64,000 nt of DNA from Fibrobacter sp. UWEL (lineage in GTDB: Bacteria; Fibrobacterota; Fibrobacteria; Fibrobacterales; Fibrobacteraceae): the NCBI RefSeq assembly GCF_900142535.1, contig NZ_FRBE01000003.1, positions 124,001 to 188,000 of the forward strand, read 5' to 3'. The translations under genes and the position numbers were made by a program. Position 1 is the first letter of the stretch; each line of letters opens with the position of its first letter. The notes under the pieces are model-generated. The model was given only the letters and a program-made list of their open reading frames with translations, did not search any database and had not been told where the DNA came from. Below, piece by piece: positions 51,576 to 60,940 of this stretch.

Positions 51576-54500
51576 TTAGAATACGTAATTCAGTCTTACG
51601 CCGCCAAAGATGTCCTTGTATTCGTCGCTACGATTGTCGGGACGATAATACAGGCCTGCGCCGGTATACCATTCGGAATAGAAGGATTTGGTGTGGTTGA
51701 CGCGGAGGCTTAAGTTGCCTACAACGTCCATTTCTGTTTCTTCCACTTCGTCGTCTTGGTCATCCCAGCTGGTGGTCAAGTAACGGAACTGGGCGTCTGC
51801 GCTGAGAACCAGGAATCGACTCAGGAACGGCATCTCGAATTCGTCTTCGATGACGACTTCTGCTTCGCTCATGTTGTCGCGGGTGTAGCTCTTGAATCGG
51901 GGGGTCACTGCAAAACGATTCTGGAGCATGCTCAGTGTGGTGGTCACAGAGATGGGGTATGCCTGGTCGAAGTAGTCTGCGCCGCCATAATAGTAACCCA
52001 GCTTTTCCCAGGTAGTATTGGCAAAGTTGAACTTACTTGCAAGACTATCCTTCTCGAATTCTGAAATATCGGAACGCACTGTCCAGCGGCCGCCTGCCTT
52101 GAATACGGACTTGTAGGCGTTCATGGATGCGTTCAGGCTAAAGACATGCTTGAGGGATTTTTCCACCAAGCCGGATGCAAGATATTCCTCAGAGAAGGTG
52201 GAAGTGTATTGGGCCCAGCGTTCTGCGTCCACTTCATATTCTTCGCCGTCATCATCGATGGTGGTGGTTTCCTTGTTCTTGCGGGGCTTGAACCACTTGT
52301 CCTTATAGATGCCGTCTTCCAGGATGTAGCTGCCGTGAAGCTGGGTGGGTCGATTCTGGCTTCTGTATTCCAGGTTATAGCCCACCTTCAGGTCCACCAG
52401 CTGGGCAATCTTGAAGGAGTTTTCCAAGTTGAATTTCTGGATGTACTTGGTACGGTCATTATCCAGTTCGTGTTCGTCCAGCCATTCGTCGGATGCGTCC
52501 TGGAAGAAGCCCCAGCGGGTACCTTCACCAAGGCCAAACAGGTTGGTCTTGCTTCCGTTACCGGCGTTTTCCACATTCAAGTCATAGCTGAAATTCAAGG
52601 TCCAGAAATTGGTAATGATCTGTTCCAATTCGCCGCCGAATTCACGAGTGTCGGACAGCTGGTCCGGAGAGCCTACGCTGTAGAAGTCTTCGCCCACATA
52701 CTTGATGTGGCCGGAAATCTGGGTCTTGTAAATCTTCCAGTAGAGGGTTGCACCGATGGCGAAATTCTGACTTCCCCAGTTGAGACCTGCCACGCGACTG
52801 TCATCAACGTCATCTTCCTTAGCGGCTTGAGCCTTCTTGGCCTTGTTAATCAAGTCTTCCAGAAGGGTGCGCATTTCAGAGGGATTGAGGGAGGAATTTT
52901 CTCCAAAGATTTCCTGCAGTTCTGCAATGGACAAGCTTGAGATTCTGTTAGGATGCTGCATCAGCTGACGTAACTTGGTGTAGTTGCTGACGCTGATTCC
53001 TTCTTCGGAAAAAACCTTGTTGATGGCTCGTTCTGCCTGGACTTGGGCGGTGTCTGCACGACCAACAGCAATCATGCCTTTCAGTTCGATATCGCCCGGA
53101 TAGAAAAGCCAGTTACCGTCGGCAAAGGCGGTAAGGGACTTCTGCATCGGCTCGCTGGTCAAGTCACTGTGGTTGTTTCCGCTGCGAAAGACGGGGTCCG
53201 CAATTTCGTCATTGGCATAGAGCATGCCGAGGGTGGCGTCAAATCTGCGGAGGGGAGCCCACTTAATCTGGCCGCCATAGACCATGCGCTGGGCCTGAGC
53301 TTCGCCATCGTCAATGTAATCGTTGTACAAGTACGGATGACGATCTCCCACCAGATACGGCTTGCGGTTTTCGCCACCGAATGCATTAAACTGCAACAGA
53401 GGCTGTTCCGCATTGTTCTTGGAAAGAGACAAGGTGTAGTCTACGCCAAACAACGGCATGGAGGACATATAGATGTCTCCACCAGTTTTTTGATGGTCGC
53501 CCACAATGACCTGGTTCTTGTCGTCCTTATAGCTCAAGGTTACAGGGTTGGGGGAAAAGTGATTCCAGGAATCCGCCGTCATGTCGGTGTTGAATTCGAT
53601 GGTCTTGCCTTCGGGCGAGGTCATGAGCATATAGACGCTTGCCTCACCGCCAAAGCCTGGAACCTGGAAGGTGTTCTTATAATGCTTCTTGTAGAAGATG
53701 GTGTCTTCGCCCACCACGTCCGGAGTCTCTTTGTGGTTCTTGCGAGTCTGTACGTAGTGGTAGTTTCCACCAAGCATTACATTACCGATGATAGACCATT
53801 CCTTAGAGGTGGTGTCGGCAACATTTTCGGCTTTTTCCTTAGCGGCTACCAAATCCTTGATTTCCTCTTTGCCCATTGCCTTTCGGCTTTGAACGCCGGG
53901 GATTTCCGGATCCGGAGGAAGCATGGAAATCACAGCATCTACGTTGGGGTCAAAGTCCTTGACGTTTCCGGAAATACTTGCCAGAACGGACTTTTCGAGA
54001 ACTTCCCTGGATGCAGAACCGAGCTTGTTCTTGGTTACGGTCGTGTTGGTGAAGGTCAGGTAGGTGTTGCCCTTGTCCACCACGCCTACCTGGTTTTCTT
54101 CCATGGTGACGGTAACGACGTCGGTCTGTGCCAATTCGGAATTCAGCAATGCCACCTTGTTGTTGATGAACTTGGTTCGCTGAACGCTGGAAATGGAGTG
54201 GTTTGCCAGATGGAGGGCTGCGCCTTCGTTATCGAAGAAGTAGCTGTCGCTTAGGTCTAGCTTGGAGTTTCTTGCGAAAAGGCCGCGGCTTGTGGTCTTC
54301 TCGATGGTGGAAGACTGTATGGTCAGTCGGCTGTTTTCAAGAATGATGCCGTTTTCTGCGCCAGAGATGGTGGCGAAGTGAATTTCGGACTTCATGTCGC
54401 CGGACAGGTAGATTCCCTTCCAGTCTCCATTTTTCGGGACGGAAGCGGCAGACTTGAAGATCACATTCTGGTTGCGATTGCCTGCTACAATGAGCTGGCC

Positions 54501-54968
54501 CTGAACATCAATAGCGGTATTGGGGGCGAACTGCAGGACAACGCCGGGTTCAATCACCAAGACTGCATGAGGTTCCACGAAAAGGTTTTCCTGTACCAGG
54601 TAGGGGGATTTATCCGCCTTTAAGAAACCGTGGAGCTTACCGCCGATCTTGGTTCCCTTCTGCAAAATCACGGGAACTTCTTCGTCTGGAATAAATACGC
54701 TAGGATTGTTTTGAACGATAGGGGCGGGTTCCGCTGCGGGTGCTGCAGGTTCTGCAACAGGTGCCGGTTCTGCTACCGGAGCGGCTGGTTCTGCGACTGG
54801 TGCCGGGTTTGCAACAGGTGCGGGCACAGCAACTTTTGTTGTATCAACGGCCGGAGCTTCTGCAACGGGAGCAGGTGCTTCGGCAGGCTCAGCAACCTTG
54901 GTAGTATCCTGTGCCAATGCCATGGCGGTGGTCACGGCAACTGCGGTCATCACGAAAGGTATCTTCAT
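51576..54968 (-). CDS. Large secreted protein: Ala/Pro repeats, beta-helix, outer-membrane barrel
   Basis: 1130 residues. A signal peptide (MKIPFVMTAVAVTTAMALAQ) is followed by a low-complexity region (about 21-90) of KVAEPAEAP and PVAEPA units. Next comes a right-handed beta-helix-like region (about 115-330: LVIEPGVVLQFAPNTAIDVQGQLIVAGN, then NSRLTIQSSTIEKT-type turns), a charged linker, and a very long C-terminal part with barrel-like strands ending GGVRLNYVF (C-terminal Phe). It is translationally coupled (TAATG) to the FecR-domain gene upstream, suggesting joint surface function. The role is unknown. Confidence 0.7.
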   Translation of the reverse strand: MKIPFVMTAVAVTTAMALAQDTTKVAEPAEAPAPVAEAPAVDTTKVAVPAPVANPAPVAEPAAPVAEPAPVAEPAAPAAEPAPIVQNNPSVFIPDEEVPVILQKGTKIGGKLHGFLKADKSPYLVQENLFVEPHAVLVIEPGVVLQFAPNTAIDVQGQLIVAGNRNQNVIFKSAASVPKNGDWKGIYLSGDMKSEIHFATISGAENGIILENSRLTIQSSTIEKTTSRGLFARNSKLDLSDSYFFDNEGAALHLANHSISSVQRTKFINNKVALLNSELAQTDVVTVTMEENQVGVVDKGNTYLTFTNTTVTKNKLGSASREVLEKSVLASISGNVKDFDPNVDAVISMLPPDPEIPGVQSRKAMGKEEIKDLVAAKEKAENVADTTSKEWSIIGNVMLGGNYHYVQTRKNHKETPDVVGEDTIFYKKHYKNTFQVPGFGGEASVYMLMTSPEGKTIEFNTDMTADSWNHFSPNPVTLSYKDDKNQVIVGDHQKTGGDIYMSSMPLFGVDYTLSLSKNNAEQPLLQFNAFGGENRKPYLVGDRHPYLYNDYIDDGEAQAQRMVYGGQIKWAPLRRFDATLGMLYANDEIADPVFRSGNNHSDLTSEPMQKSLTAFADGNWLFYPGDIELKGMIAVGRADTAQVQAERAINKVFSEEGISVSNYTKLRQLMQHPNRISSLSIAELQEIFGENSSLNPSEMRTLLEDLINKAKKAQAAKEDDVDDSRVAGLNWGSQNFAIGATLYWKIYKTQISGHIKYVGEDFYSVGSPDQLSDTREFGGELEQIITNFWTLNFSYDLNVENAGNGSKTNLFGLGEGTRWGFFQDASDEWLDEHELDNDRTKYIQKFNLENSFKIAQLVDLKVGYNLEYRSQNRPTQLHGSYILEDGIYKDKWFKPRKNKETTTIDDDGEEYEVDAERWAQYTSTFSEEYLASGLVEKSLKHVFSLNASMNAYKSVFKAGGRWTVRSDISEFEKDSLASKFNFANTTWEKLGYYYGGADYFDQAYPISVTTTLSMLQNRFAVTPRFKSYTRDNMSEAEVVIEDEFEMPFLSRFLVLSADAQFRYLTTSWDDQDDEVEETEMDVVGNLSLRVNHTKSFYSEWYTGAGLYYRPDNRSDEYKDIFGGVRLNYVF

Positions 54969-56887
54969 TACTTTACCTCGCTAGACTTGGAATTGGTGCT
55001 AAGGTCATACGTCTTGGTTGCCTTGATAATGGCGCCATTCTTCATCTTGACTTCGACGTTAATCGTTGTGACGGATCCCCAGGGTAATTCTACCTGGTAA
55101 TCAACGCTGTGGGACTGAAGGCTAGAACCTTTGATGATTTCTGTCTTCTTGTCCTTCTGGGAAATGGAAATTTCCTTGATGTATACAGGATTGTTCTGGG
55201 TCATGCCGTTAATGGTGAAATGCATGGTTCTGTAAAGCAACTTGCTAGCTCCCTTGGGCGGAGGCGGCACACGATGCTTTTCGTAGTTGGATCCCTGGAA
55301 CTGGATGCTGAACTTGTCCTTCTTGGGATAGCAGCCCAACTTGCGGGAAATGCTGTTCTTACGTCCTGCCAGGTCCTGGACCAGGAAGGAGTAATCGTAC
55401 AGTCCGCTGGAAAGATCCATGGATGTCTGGCCATCGTTCTGGAAGGAAACGTCCATCAGGGGAGAACCTTCCTGGCTGGGGGTAAGCAGCACGATATCGC
55501 CCTTAGTCCCGCTGATATATAGTTCTACCTGGCACTTAACAGAGTCTGAACTCAAGAAAGTAACAGTGGGGGCTGTAAGGTTTACGTCGGGGCAGCTCTT
55601 GTTCACGCTAAGTTCGGCTGTTGCGACTTCCTTGCCTAAGGAGTTGGATTCGTATTCCACCTTAATCTGACTCTCGTTCCAATTACCTGCCACGTCACTT
55701 ACGGGGGTAGAATAGCTGAACTTGCCATTGGGGAACAGCAGAAGCAGATTGTCAGAAACATATTTGTTTCCGATTTTCACGCGGAGAGATGCAGAAGGAT
55801 CGCTGGGGTCGAAAACGCCTTCCACGGTAGCGGTACCCCTATCGCAAACGTCAATGACGGCGGGGGAGGTCAGTGCCAGCGGGACGTGGACGGGAGTGGT
55901 GTCCTGCTTGACGGTGTCTGCTGCGGGGCTCTTGTAGAAGGTCTTGATGAGGCCGCAATCGGTGCTTATCTTGCCCAGGGAACAAGTGATGGGGAATTTC
56001 TTGTCCCCTTCGGAGTCGGATGCCCAACCGGTAGTTACGGAAATTTCATCGCCGGTAGATGCAATGGTCTGGCCTGCTATAGTCACATTTAAGCCCTGCT
56101 TACAAATGGCCTTCAAGGTGACTGTGGTAGTGGTAATGGTGTCGGGGAGGTTGCTGGTATTGCACTGGAGGGAATCCTTGAGGCTGTTCAGCAGTTCCAC
56201 GTACTGGCTGTCCATCTGCTTTGCCTTCTGGATAATGGAGTCCAGGACTACGGTGGAGTCCTCGAAGAGCTTTTCGACTTCTTTCAGGAATTCCATTTCA
56301 CCGGAAGCGGCCAAGTTGATCACCTGGTAGATTCCGTCAGCATCAGGCAGGAGGGTCTGTCCACCTGTAATGGAATAGCTCTGATTGCCGAAAATCAGGT
56401 CAAGCGCACCTTCGAGAAGGGAGGCGTAGGCCATGCCATTGGGCAATGTGCCGAACACACCCTGGGTACCGCGGATTGCTGCTGTGGCGGTACCGGTCGT
56501 GAACTTGATGGAACTTTTTGCATTTGCCTGTTTCTGGACGCTGAATTTCATGCGGCCTTTCTTGATTTCGGCAGCGAACTTGTTGACGCCGTCCTCCGAG
56601 AGTAGTTCGGGGATTTCCACCATGGAATTTTCATCGATGGTTACGGAACTTCCGTCGGGAAGGGCTATGATGACCTGTTCTTCCAGAATCGTGCGGATTT
56701 TGTCGTTCTGGTTAACTTTTTTACCGGACTGGCGGATAGACTTCCAGTCACTCTTGCCGGCTTTCATGATCTGGGGGTCGCCCAGGGTAAAGGTAATCTT
56801 GCCGGAACCAGACTTGGCGGCAGAAGAAAAGCATACTAGGACCGCTGTAAGCAGTGTTACGGCCTTAAAATACTTCGAAAACGTCAT
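54968..56887 (-). CDS. FecR-domain periplasmic protein
   Basis: 639 residues. A signal peptide (KYFKAVTLLTAVLVCFSSAA) is followed by a FecR domain (about 28-190), with VNQNDKIRTILEEQVIIALPDGSSVTIDENSMVEI and GTATAAIRGTQGVFG as hallmarks. The C-terminal ~400 residues are Ig- or fibronectin-like beta-rich segments with pairs of Cys. No sigma factor or TonB receptor is nearby, so it is not a classic FecIR system. TATATTTG (56918-56925) precedes it at leader distance and a GAGG site at the start. It overlaps the barrel gene by 1 nt. Confidence 0.8.
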   Translation of the reverse strand: MTFSKYFKAVTLLTAVLVCFSSAAKSGSGKITFTLGDPQIMKAGKSDWKSIRQSGKKVNQNDKIRTILEEQVIIALPDGSSVTIDENSMVEIPELLSEDGVNKFAAEIKKGRMKFSVQKQANAKSSIKFTTGTATAAIRGTQGVFGTLPNGMAYASLLEGALDLIFGNQSYSITGGQTLLPDADGIYQVINLAASGEMEFLKEVEKLFEDSTVVLDSIIQKAKQMDSQYVELLNSLKDSLQCNTSNLPDTITTTTVTLKAICKQGLNVTIAGQTIASTGDEISVTTGWASDSEGDKKFPITCSLGKISTDCGLIKTFYKSPAADTVKQDTTPVHVPLALTSPAVIDVCDRGTATVEGVFDPSDPSASLRVKIGNKYVSDNLLLLFPNGKFSYSTPVSDVAGNWNESQIKVEYESNSLGKEVATAELSVNKSCPDVNLTAPTVTFLSSDSVKCQVELYISGTKGDIVLLTPSQEGSPLMDVSFQNDGQTSMDLSSGLYDYSFLVQDLAGRKNSISRKLGCYPKKDKFSIQFQGSNYEKHRVPPPPKGASKLLYRTMHFTINGMTQNNPVYIKEISISQKDKKTEIIKGSSLQSHSVDYQVELPWGSVTTINVEVKMKNGAIIKATKTYDLSTNSKSSEVK

Positions 56888-56917
56888 ATTGCCTCACGAG
56901 ATGAATGCAAACTGGGT

Positions 56918-56925
56918 CAAATATA
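56918..56925 (-). promoter_or_regulatory. TATATTTG promoter box of the FecR-barrel operon
   Basis: An exact TAnnTTTG match on the minus strand, 30 nt before the ATG. A TCCGAG/CTCGGA inverted repeat with an 11-nt spacer lies just upstream (about 56943-56965) and could be an operator shared with the divergent gene at 57036. Confidence 0.45.
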
Positions 56926-57035
56926 TGTATTTTTCTTTACAAGTCCGAGGTATGTATAATCTCGGAAGGTAAGAAAAACGCTACTTTTTTCAAAGCAAAT
57001 TGAAAGAAGTTCGTTTTATAACCCAAAGGATAAAT

Positions 57036-57320
57036 ATGGAAGTTGAAGAATTGACCGTTGCCTTTAGCGACGAAGACTCCGGCGAAGAAGTCATCAAGGA
57101 ACTGGGTAAGGAAATCCTTTCCAAGGGTGCATGGCCCACCGTCATGTTCCATTACCAGGAGAAGGATCCCAAGACCGGTGATTTCGGTGAACCGAAGGTT
57201 TCCCTCCGCCGTTACCGCAAGATGAATGGCAACTTCAAGGCTCAGGGCAAGTTCAAGATTACTGGAAAGGCTCAGGCCGAAGCAATCATCGAAGTTCTCA
57301 AGAAGTGGTACAACATCTAA
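57036..57320 (+). CDS. Conserved small protein of unknown function
   Basis: 94 residues. ATG 57036 is chosen because of the AAAGGA site 5 nt upstream; an in-frame start at 57000 has none. The sequence is compact and mixed alpha/beta (SKGAWPTVMFHYQEKDPKTGDFGEPKVSLRRYRKMNGNFK), with no membrane segment or known motif. Similar small proteins seem to exist in other bacteria, but I cannot name the family. It is coupled to ybeY by a TAATG overlap, so a role in RNA processing or translation is possible by context only. Confidence 0.75.
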   Translation: MEVEELTVAFSDEDSGEEVIKELGKEILSKGAWPTVMFHYQEKDPKTGDFGEPKVSLRRYRKMNGNFKAQGKFKITGKAQAEAIIEVLKKWYNI

Positions 57321-57844
57321 TGGACCCTGCTAGTAAAAAGACAACTAAGACTCAGAAGGCTGCAAAGCCAGTAAAGAAGGCTGTCAAGAAGGCGGCCCCC
57401 GAATATAATATCGATTTCCTCCTGGAGGGGGATATCGATGTTTTTCCGTACAAGGACAAGTTCGAAACCATGGCTCGCAAGCTCCTTGCCGAAGAAGGCA
57501 AGGAGAAGGACGTGAACATCGTTCTCTGCTCTGATGAATTTGTTCGTGAAATGAACAAGAACTACCGCGGTCTGGACAAGGTGACCGACGTGCTTTCCTT
57601 TGAATGGCATGCCGAGTTCCCCGGTGAACCTGAAATGCTGGGCGAAATCTACATCGCCAAGGAACAGGTGAAGCGCCAGGCTCCCGAATACGGCAATACG
57701 TTCTATGCCGAAATGAAGCGCGTCATTGTTCATGGCCTGCTCCATCTGTCTGGCTACGACCATATTAAGGCTGCAGACCGCAAGGTCATGCGCGCCCGCG
57801 AATGCGAATTCCTGGGTCTCGATCCCTATAAGGAGAAAGACTAA
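57320..57844 (+). CDS. ybeY: Endoribonuclease YbeY
   Basis: Zinc-dependent RNase for 16S rRNA 3' maturation and ribosome quality control. ATG 57320 overlaps the previous stop. It has 174 residues. The metal site is complete: HGLLHLSGYDH at 138-148. VTDVLSFEW is the conserved strand and helix. A Lys/Ala-rich tail at the N-terminus (about 1-27, KKAVKKAA) is extra compared with E. coli YbeY and could contact RNA. Coupled on both sides (TAATG at start and end). Confidence 0.94.
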   Translation: MDPASKKTTKTQKAAKPVKKAVKKAAPEYNIDFLLEGDIDVFPYKDKFETMARKLLAEEGKEKDVNIVLCSDEFVREMNKNYRGLDKVTDVLSFEWHAEFPGEPEMLGEIYIAKEQVKRQAPEYGNTFYAEMKRVIVHGLLHLSGYDHIKAADRKVMRARECEFLGLDPYKEKD

Positions 57845-59181
57845 TGGAAAACGCTGATAGTTGGGCGATAGCTTTTCTCGCACTCTTTTTAATTGTTTCT
57901 TTCTCCTTCTCCCTGGTGAAGGCTTCCTTCAGCGCTATTTATGCAAAGCGTGACGCCAAGGACCGTGAAGGTCGTGAAGAAAAAGTGGCTGCCCTGGTAG
58001 AATTGGGTGGCTTTAATGAAACCATTTCCATTGGTCGCATCTTCTGCAATGTGGGTAGCGGCGTTCTTGGTTTCTACCTGTTTGAAATGATTCCCTGGGA
58101 CTGGGTTCAGCAATACTGGATCCTGGCTTTTGTTGCCTATATCATTGTGGCTTGCATGATTATCTACACGTTCACCGTGTTCTTTGCAAACCTGCTGGGC
58201 AACCTGAAGCCGGATACCTTGGCGGTGGTCCTGATTCCGCTGTATCGCTATATCCGCCTGCCCTTTATTATTCCCGCAAAGATTTGCCACGCCCTGTTTG
58301 TGAAATCCCTGAAGGGCATGGGTTACGATTCCAAGCTGAGTTTCCTTCCGGAAGAACGTCGCGACGCCGTGCAGGCGGACCTGTCTGACGATAACGGCGA
58401 AGATGGCGAAGGTCTGGAAAAAGAAGAACGTCAGATGATTCTGAACATCTTCGACTTTGTGGAAACGCCTGTTCGTGAAATCATGACTCCCCGCGTGGAC
58501 ATGTGTGCCATTGACGTGGAAACTCCCCTGGATGACCTGGTGAAGGTGCTGAACAGTGAACGTCATTCCCGTTTGCCGGTCTATAAGGAAACGGTGGATA
58601 ACATTGTGGGTATTCTTTCGAACCGTGATTTCCTCCAGTGGTATACCGAGCGTCATGAAAATGAAGCCTTTGATATTATGAAGCTGGTCATGCCGCCAGT
58701 ATTTGTGCCGTACCACAAGAAGATTGATGATATGCTGACGGAACTCCGCAAGACGGGCAATCAGTTGGCAATCGTGGTGGACGAATATGGTGGAACCGCA
58801 GGTCTTGTGACTCTGGAAGATATTCTGGAAGAAATCGTTGGTGAAATTCGCGACGAAGACGACGTGGATGAAGACGAAGATGTCCAGAAGCTGAAGGATG
58901 GCCGCTACATTCTGGATCCGCTGATGACTCTGTCGGACTTGGAATACGAACTGGGTGTGGAACTGGAAGCTCCGGAAAATTCCCATGTGGAAACCCTCTC
59001 CGGCTTGATTCAGGCTACCTTGGGAATTATTCCGTCACCGGGTGCTGAAGTCACCATCAAGGGGTATACCTTTAGAGTCCTCAAGATGGACGGAACCCGT
59101 ATGGAAAAGGTTCTGATGATTCAGCCGGGCAAGGCAAAGCCTAAGGGCGCTCCCCGCACACAGGCCTTCAAGGTCGTGTAA
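57844..59181 (+). CDS. CNNM/CorC-type transporter-associated protein (DUF21-CBS-CorC_HlyC)
   Basis: 445 residues. An N-terminal DUF21 membrane domain with about four helices (1-150) is followed by two CBS domains (about 210-330: REIMTPRVDMCAI, SRLPVYKETVDNIVGIL) and a C-terminal CorC_HlyC domain (VVDEYGGTAGLVTLEDILEEIVGEI, then DLEYELGVEL). Members affect Mg2+/Co2+ efflux or are called hemolysins. ybeY-corC adjacency is common in bacteria (with lnt, phoH). It overlaps ybeY by 1 nt (TAATG). Confidence 0.9.
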   Translation: MENADSWAIAFLALFLIVSFSFSLVKASFSAIYAKRDAKDREGREEKVAALVELGGFNETISIGRIFCNVGSGVLGFYLFEMIPWDWVQQYWILAFVAYIIVACMIIYTFTVFFANLLGNLKPDTLAVVLIPLYRYIRLPFIIPAKICHALFVKSLKGMGYDSKLSFLPEERRDAVQADLSDDNGEDGEGLEKEERQMILNIFDFVETPVREIMTPRVDMCAIDVETPLDDLVKVLNSERHSRLPVYKETVDNIVGILSNRDFLQWYTERHENEAFDIMKLVMPPVFVPYHKKIDDMLTELRKTGNQLAIVVDEYGGTAGLVTLEDILEEIVGEIRDEDDVDEDEDVQKLKDGRYILDPLMTLSDLEYELGVELEAPENSHVETLSGLIQATLGIIPSPGAEVTIKGYTFRVLKMDGTRMEKVLMIQPGKAKPKGAPRTQAFKVV

Positions 59182-59227
59182 ATAAGTACGTCTATCGCAG
59201 GAGTCGGCTCCGGGCTGGACATTGGTC

Positions 59228-59280
59228 TCTCCCTCCGCTCCTTCGCTTCGCTCAGTCACCCGGCTTCGCCGGACTCAGTC
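59228..59280. repeat. TTCGCTTCGCTC-type intergenic repeat with CGGCTTCGCCGG hairpin
   Basis: A repeat stretch with CTCCGCTCCTTCGCTTCGCT then CCGGCTTCGCCGGACTCAGT. It resembles the one at 1797-1840. It lies between the CorC-type gene and its terminator. Confidence 0.5.
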
Positions 59281-59291
59281 GTTGCCTGTAC

Positions 59292-59327
59292 ACCACCTTG
59301 CGCTAATCCGTAGGGTGGTTTTCTTTT
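59292..59327 (+). terminator. Terminator after the ybeY operon
   Basis: Stem ACCACCTT / AGGGTGGT (one G-T pair), 12-nt loop, then TTTCTTTTTT. Confidence 0.75.
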
Positions 59328-59345
59328 TTACACGTTGTCTTGCTG

Positions 59346-60908
59346 CTATTTCAAGAAGATATAGCCGGAGAAGTTTAGGTTGTTTTCGCCGGTGGTGTCG
59401 GGGTAGATGGCGACACGCATCTGGTTTAACAGCAGGGTGGCGTTTTGATTGTTCAGTTCTAGCGGGGGGAGTGTGTCGGAGTCGACGCTGTCGGGGACGC
59501 TTATTTGGGACAGAGCGATGGAGAAGTTTTCCTTCAGGCTGTCATTTACGGATAGGGTAAATGCTAGGGTGTCATTGCTGACGGTCATCAGGGAGTCGTC
59601 AACATTGTGATAACCCAAACGCAGCATTCGGGAACGATTCTCAGGGAGCGAGACCCAGTTGTCCTTATTGCTGTAGTAGGAATAACTTTTGTGGGTGGGT
59701 GTACATTCTTGACAGGAGTCGCAATTCCCTTCGGCTTCGGTTTGGGCTTCTTCCAACGCTTTTTCTGCAAGGATGGTTGATGCTTTTAAATGATAGGTAA
59801 GCCATTTCACGTTATAAGGACTGCAGGTGGTCACTAGGTAGGTGAGGCAAAGGCTTGCTAATGTCCACCATACTTTCTTCTTGATTTTGGGGATGAAAAG
59901 GATGGCCATTTCACCGAAGAACCATAGGTTCAATATCAGTAAGTAAATGTCGATCCCATCTAAATGGGTGGAATCGATAATGCTGAGAACATCGGCCACC
60001 ATGAGGAACAGTAGGGGCGTCACTGCGACGGGTAGGACCTTCAGAAAATACTTGTCAAAGGATTTCTCGCTTTTTTGACCAGCGGGGTAGAGTAACAGGC
60101 TTATGATAATGGATACTCCCGCAGCAATGGAAACAAAGAGGGTTACCATATAGTGGGGTGTGTATTGCTGCATCAAGGTCTTGCAACCAAAGATGTACAG
60201 GATAATCAGGAAGATGGTCAGTACTGGAATGAAAAGAAAATGGATGGCGCCGGAGATGAACTTATTTAGGGGCTTCTCCTCTTCCAATTCCTTCAAGTTG
60301 GGCATGCCTGCCAGGGCAATGATAGGAGCCACAAAGCCCCAGCAGATTTGCATCACGTACTGGTAGAGGATCCTTTCCAAATCCAGGTTGAAAAGGGCTT
60401 CGCAGCTAACAATCAGTAGAGCGAGCCCGCCAAGGAATAGTCCTGCAATGATAATGGCGGTAAAGAGGGCCTTGATGGTTCTGCCTAAAAAATTCCAGAG
60501 GAAGATGTCGTTCTTTTCCTTCAGGGAAGGAACTAGCAGAATGGATAGAACGCAGGCGGGGCCTATTGCGGAAAGGTACAGTGGACCGTCGATAAAGACG
60601 TAGATGGACAGGTAGGCAATGAGGGCCAGGCCCCCGTAGATCGCAAGCTGAAATAGGGGATGGATTCGCTTGTAGCGTTCCTGGGCAAATTCCAGCATGA
60701 CGCTTATGCTGGTGGCCAATCCTAAAAAAGTGAACATCCAGAAGATCACGCGGTAGTATTCATCCATGAAATCGGGATGATGCTCTGCCATTTGAACAGT
60801 TCCAATGGTCAGAAGCGTTATAAACGTCAAGAACCCGATGGTTACGGGAAATCTCTTAAAGGCAGAGGAAATCTGTGCTGGGTATTGCTTGATCTTTTCA
60901 AAGGTCAT
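59346..60908 (-). CDS. DUF4153-type membrane protein
   Basis: 520 residues. About ten to twelve hydrophobic helices (residues 20-385) are followed by a polar C-terminal domain (about 400-520) with CDSCQEC. The layout and segments such as FAVAPIIALAGMPNL-type loops fit DUF4153, a family of unknown function. There is no ribosome site: a terminator-like hairpin and T-run sit directly before the ATG. It lies downstream of parE on the same strand. Confidence 0.7.
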   Translation of the reverse strand: MTFEKIKQYPAQISSAFKRFPVTIGFLTFITLLTIGTVQMAEHHPDFMDEYYRVIFWMFTFLGLATSISVMLEFAQERYKRIHPLFQLAIYGGLALIAYLSIYVFIDGPLYLSAIGPACVLSILLVPSLKEKNDIFLWNFLGRTIKALFTAIIIAGLFLGGLALLIVSCEALFNLDLERILYQYVMQICWGFVAPIIALAGMPNLKELEEEKPLNKFISGAIHFLFIPVLTIFLIILYIFGCKTLMQQYTPHYMVTLFVSIAAGVSIIISLLLYPAGQKSEKSFDKYFLKVLPVAVTPLLFLMVADVLSIIDSTHLDGIDIYLLILNLWFFGEMAILFIPKIKKKVWWTLASLCLTYLVTTCSPYNVKWLTYHLKASTILAEKALEEAQTEAEGNCDSCQECTPTHKSYSYYSNKDNWVSLPENRSRMLRLGYHNVDDSLMTVSNDTLAFTLSVNDSLKENFSIALSQISVPDSVDSDTLPPLELNNQNATLLLNQMRVAIYPDTTGENNLNFSGYIFLK

Positions 60909-60940
60909 AAAAAATCCCTTAAGAATTTGTTCTTAAGGGA
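60909..60940 (-). terminator. Terminator whose T-run abuts the DUF4153 start codon
   Basis: A perfect 11-bp stem (TCCCTTAAGAA / TTCTTAAGGGA) with a 4-nt loop, then six T on the minus strand, directly followed by the ATG at 60908. It may end the parE-like transcript or attenuate the DUF4153 gene. Confidence 0.8.

Noticed and set aside
56943-56965. TCCGAG/CTCGGA inverted repeat as a terminator
   Set aside because: There is no T-run on either strand and it lies between two divergent starts; kept only as a possible operator.
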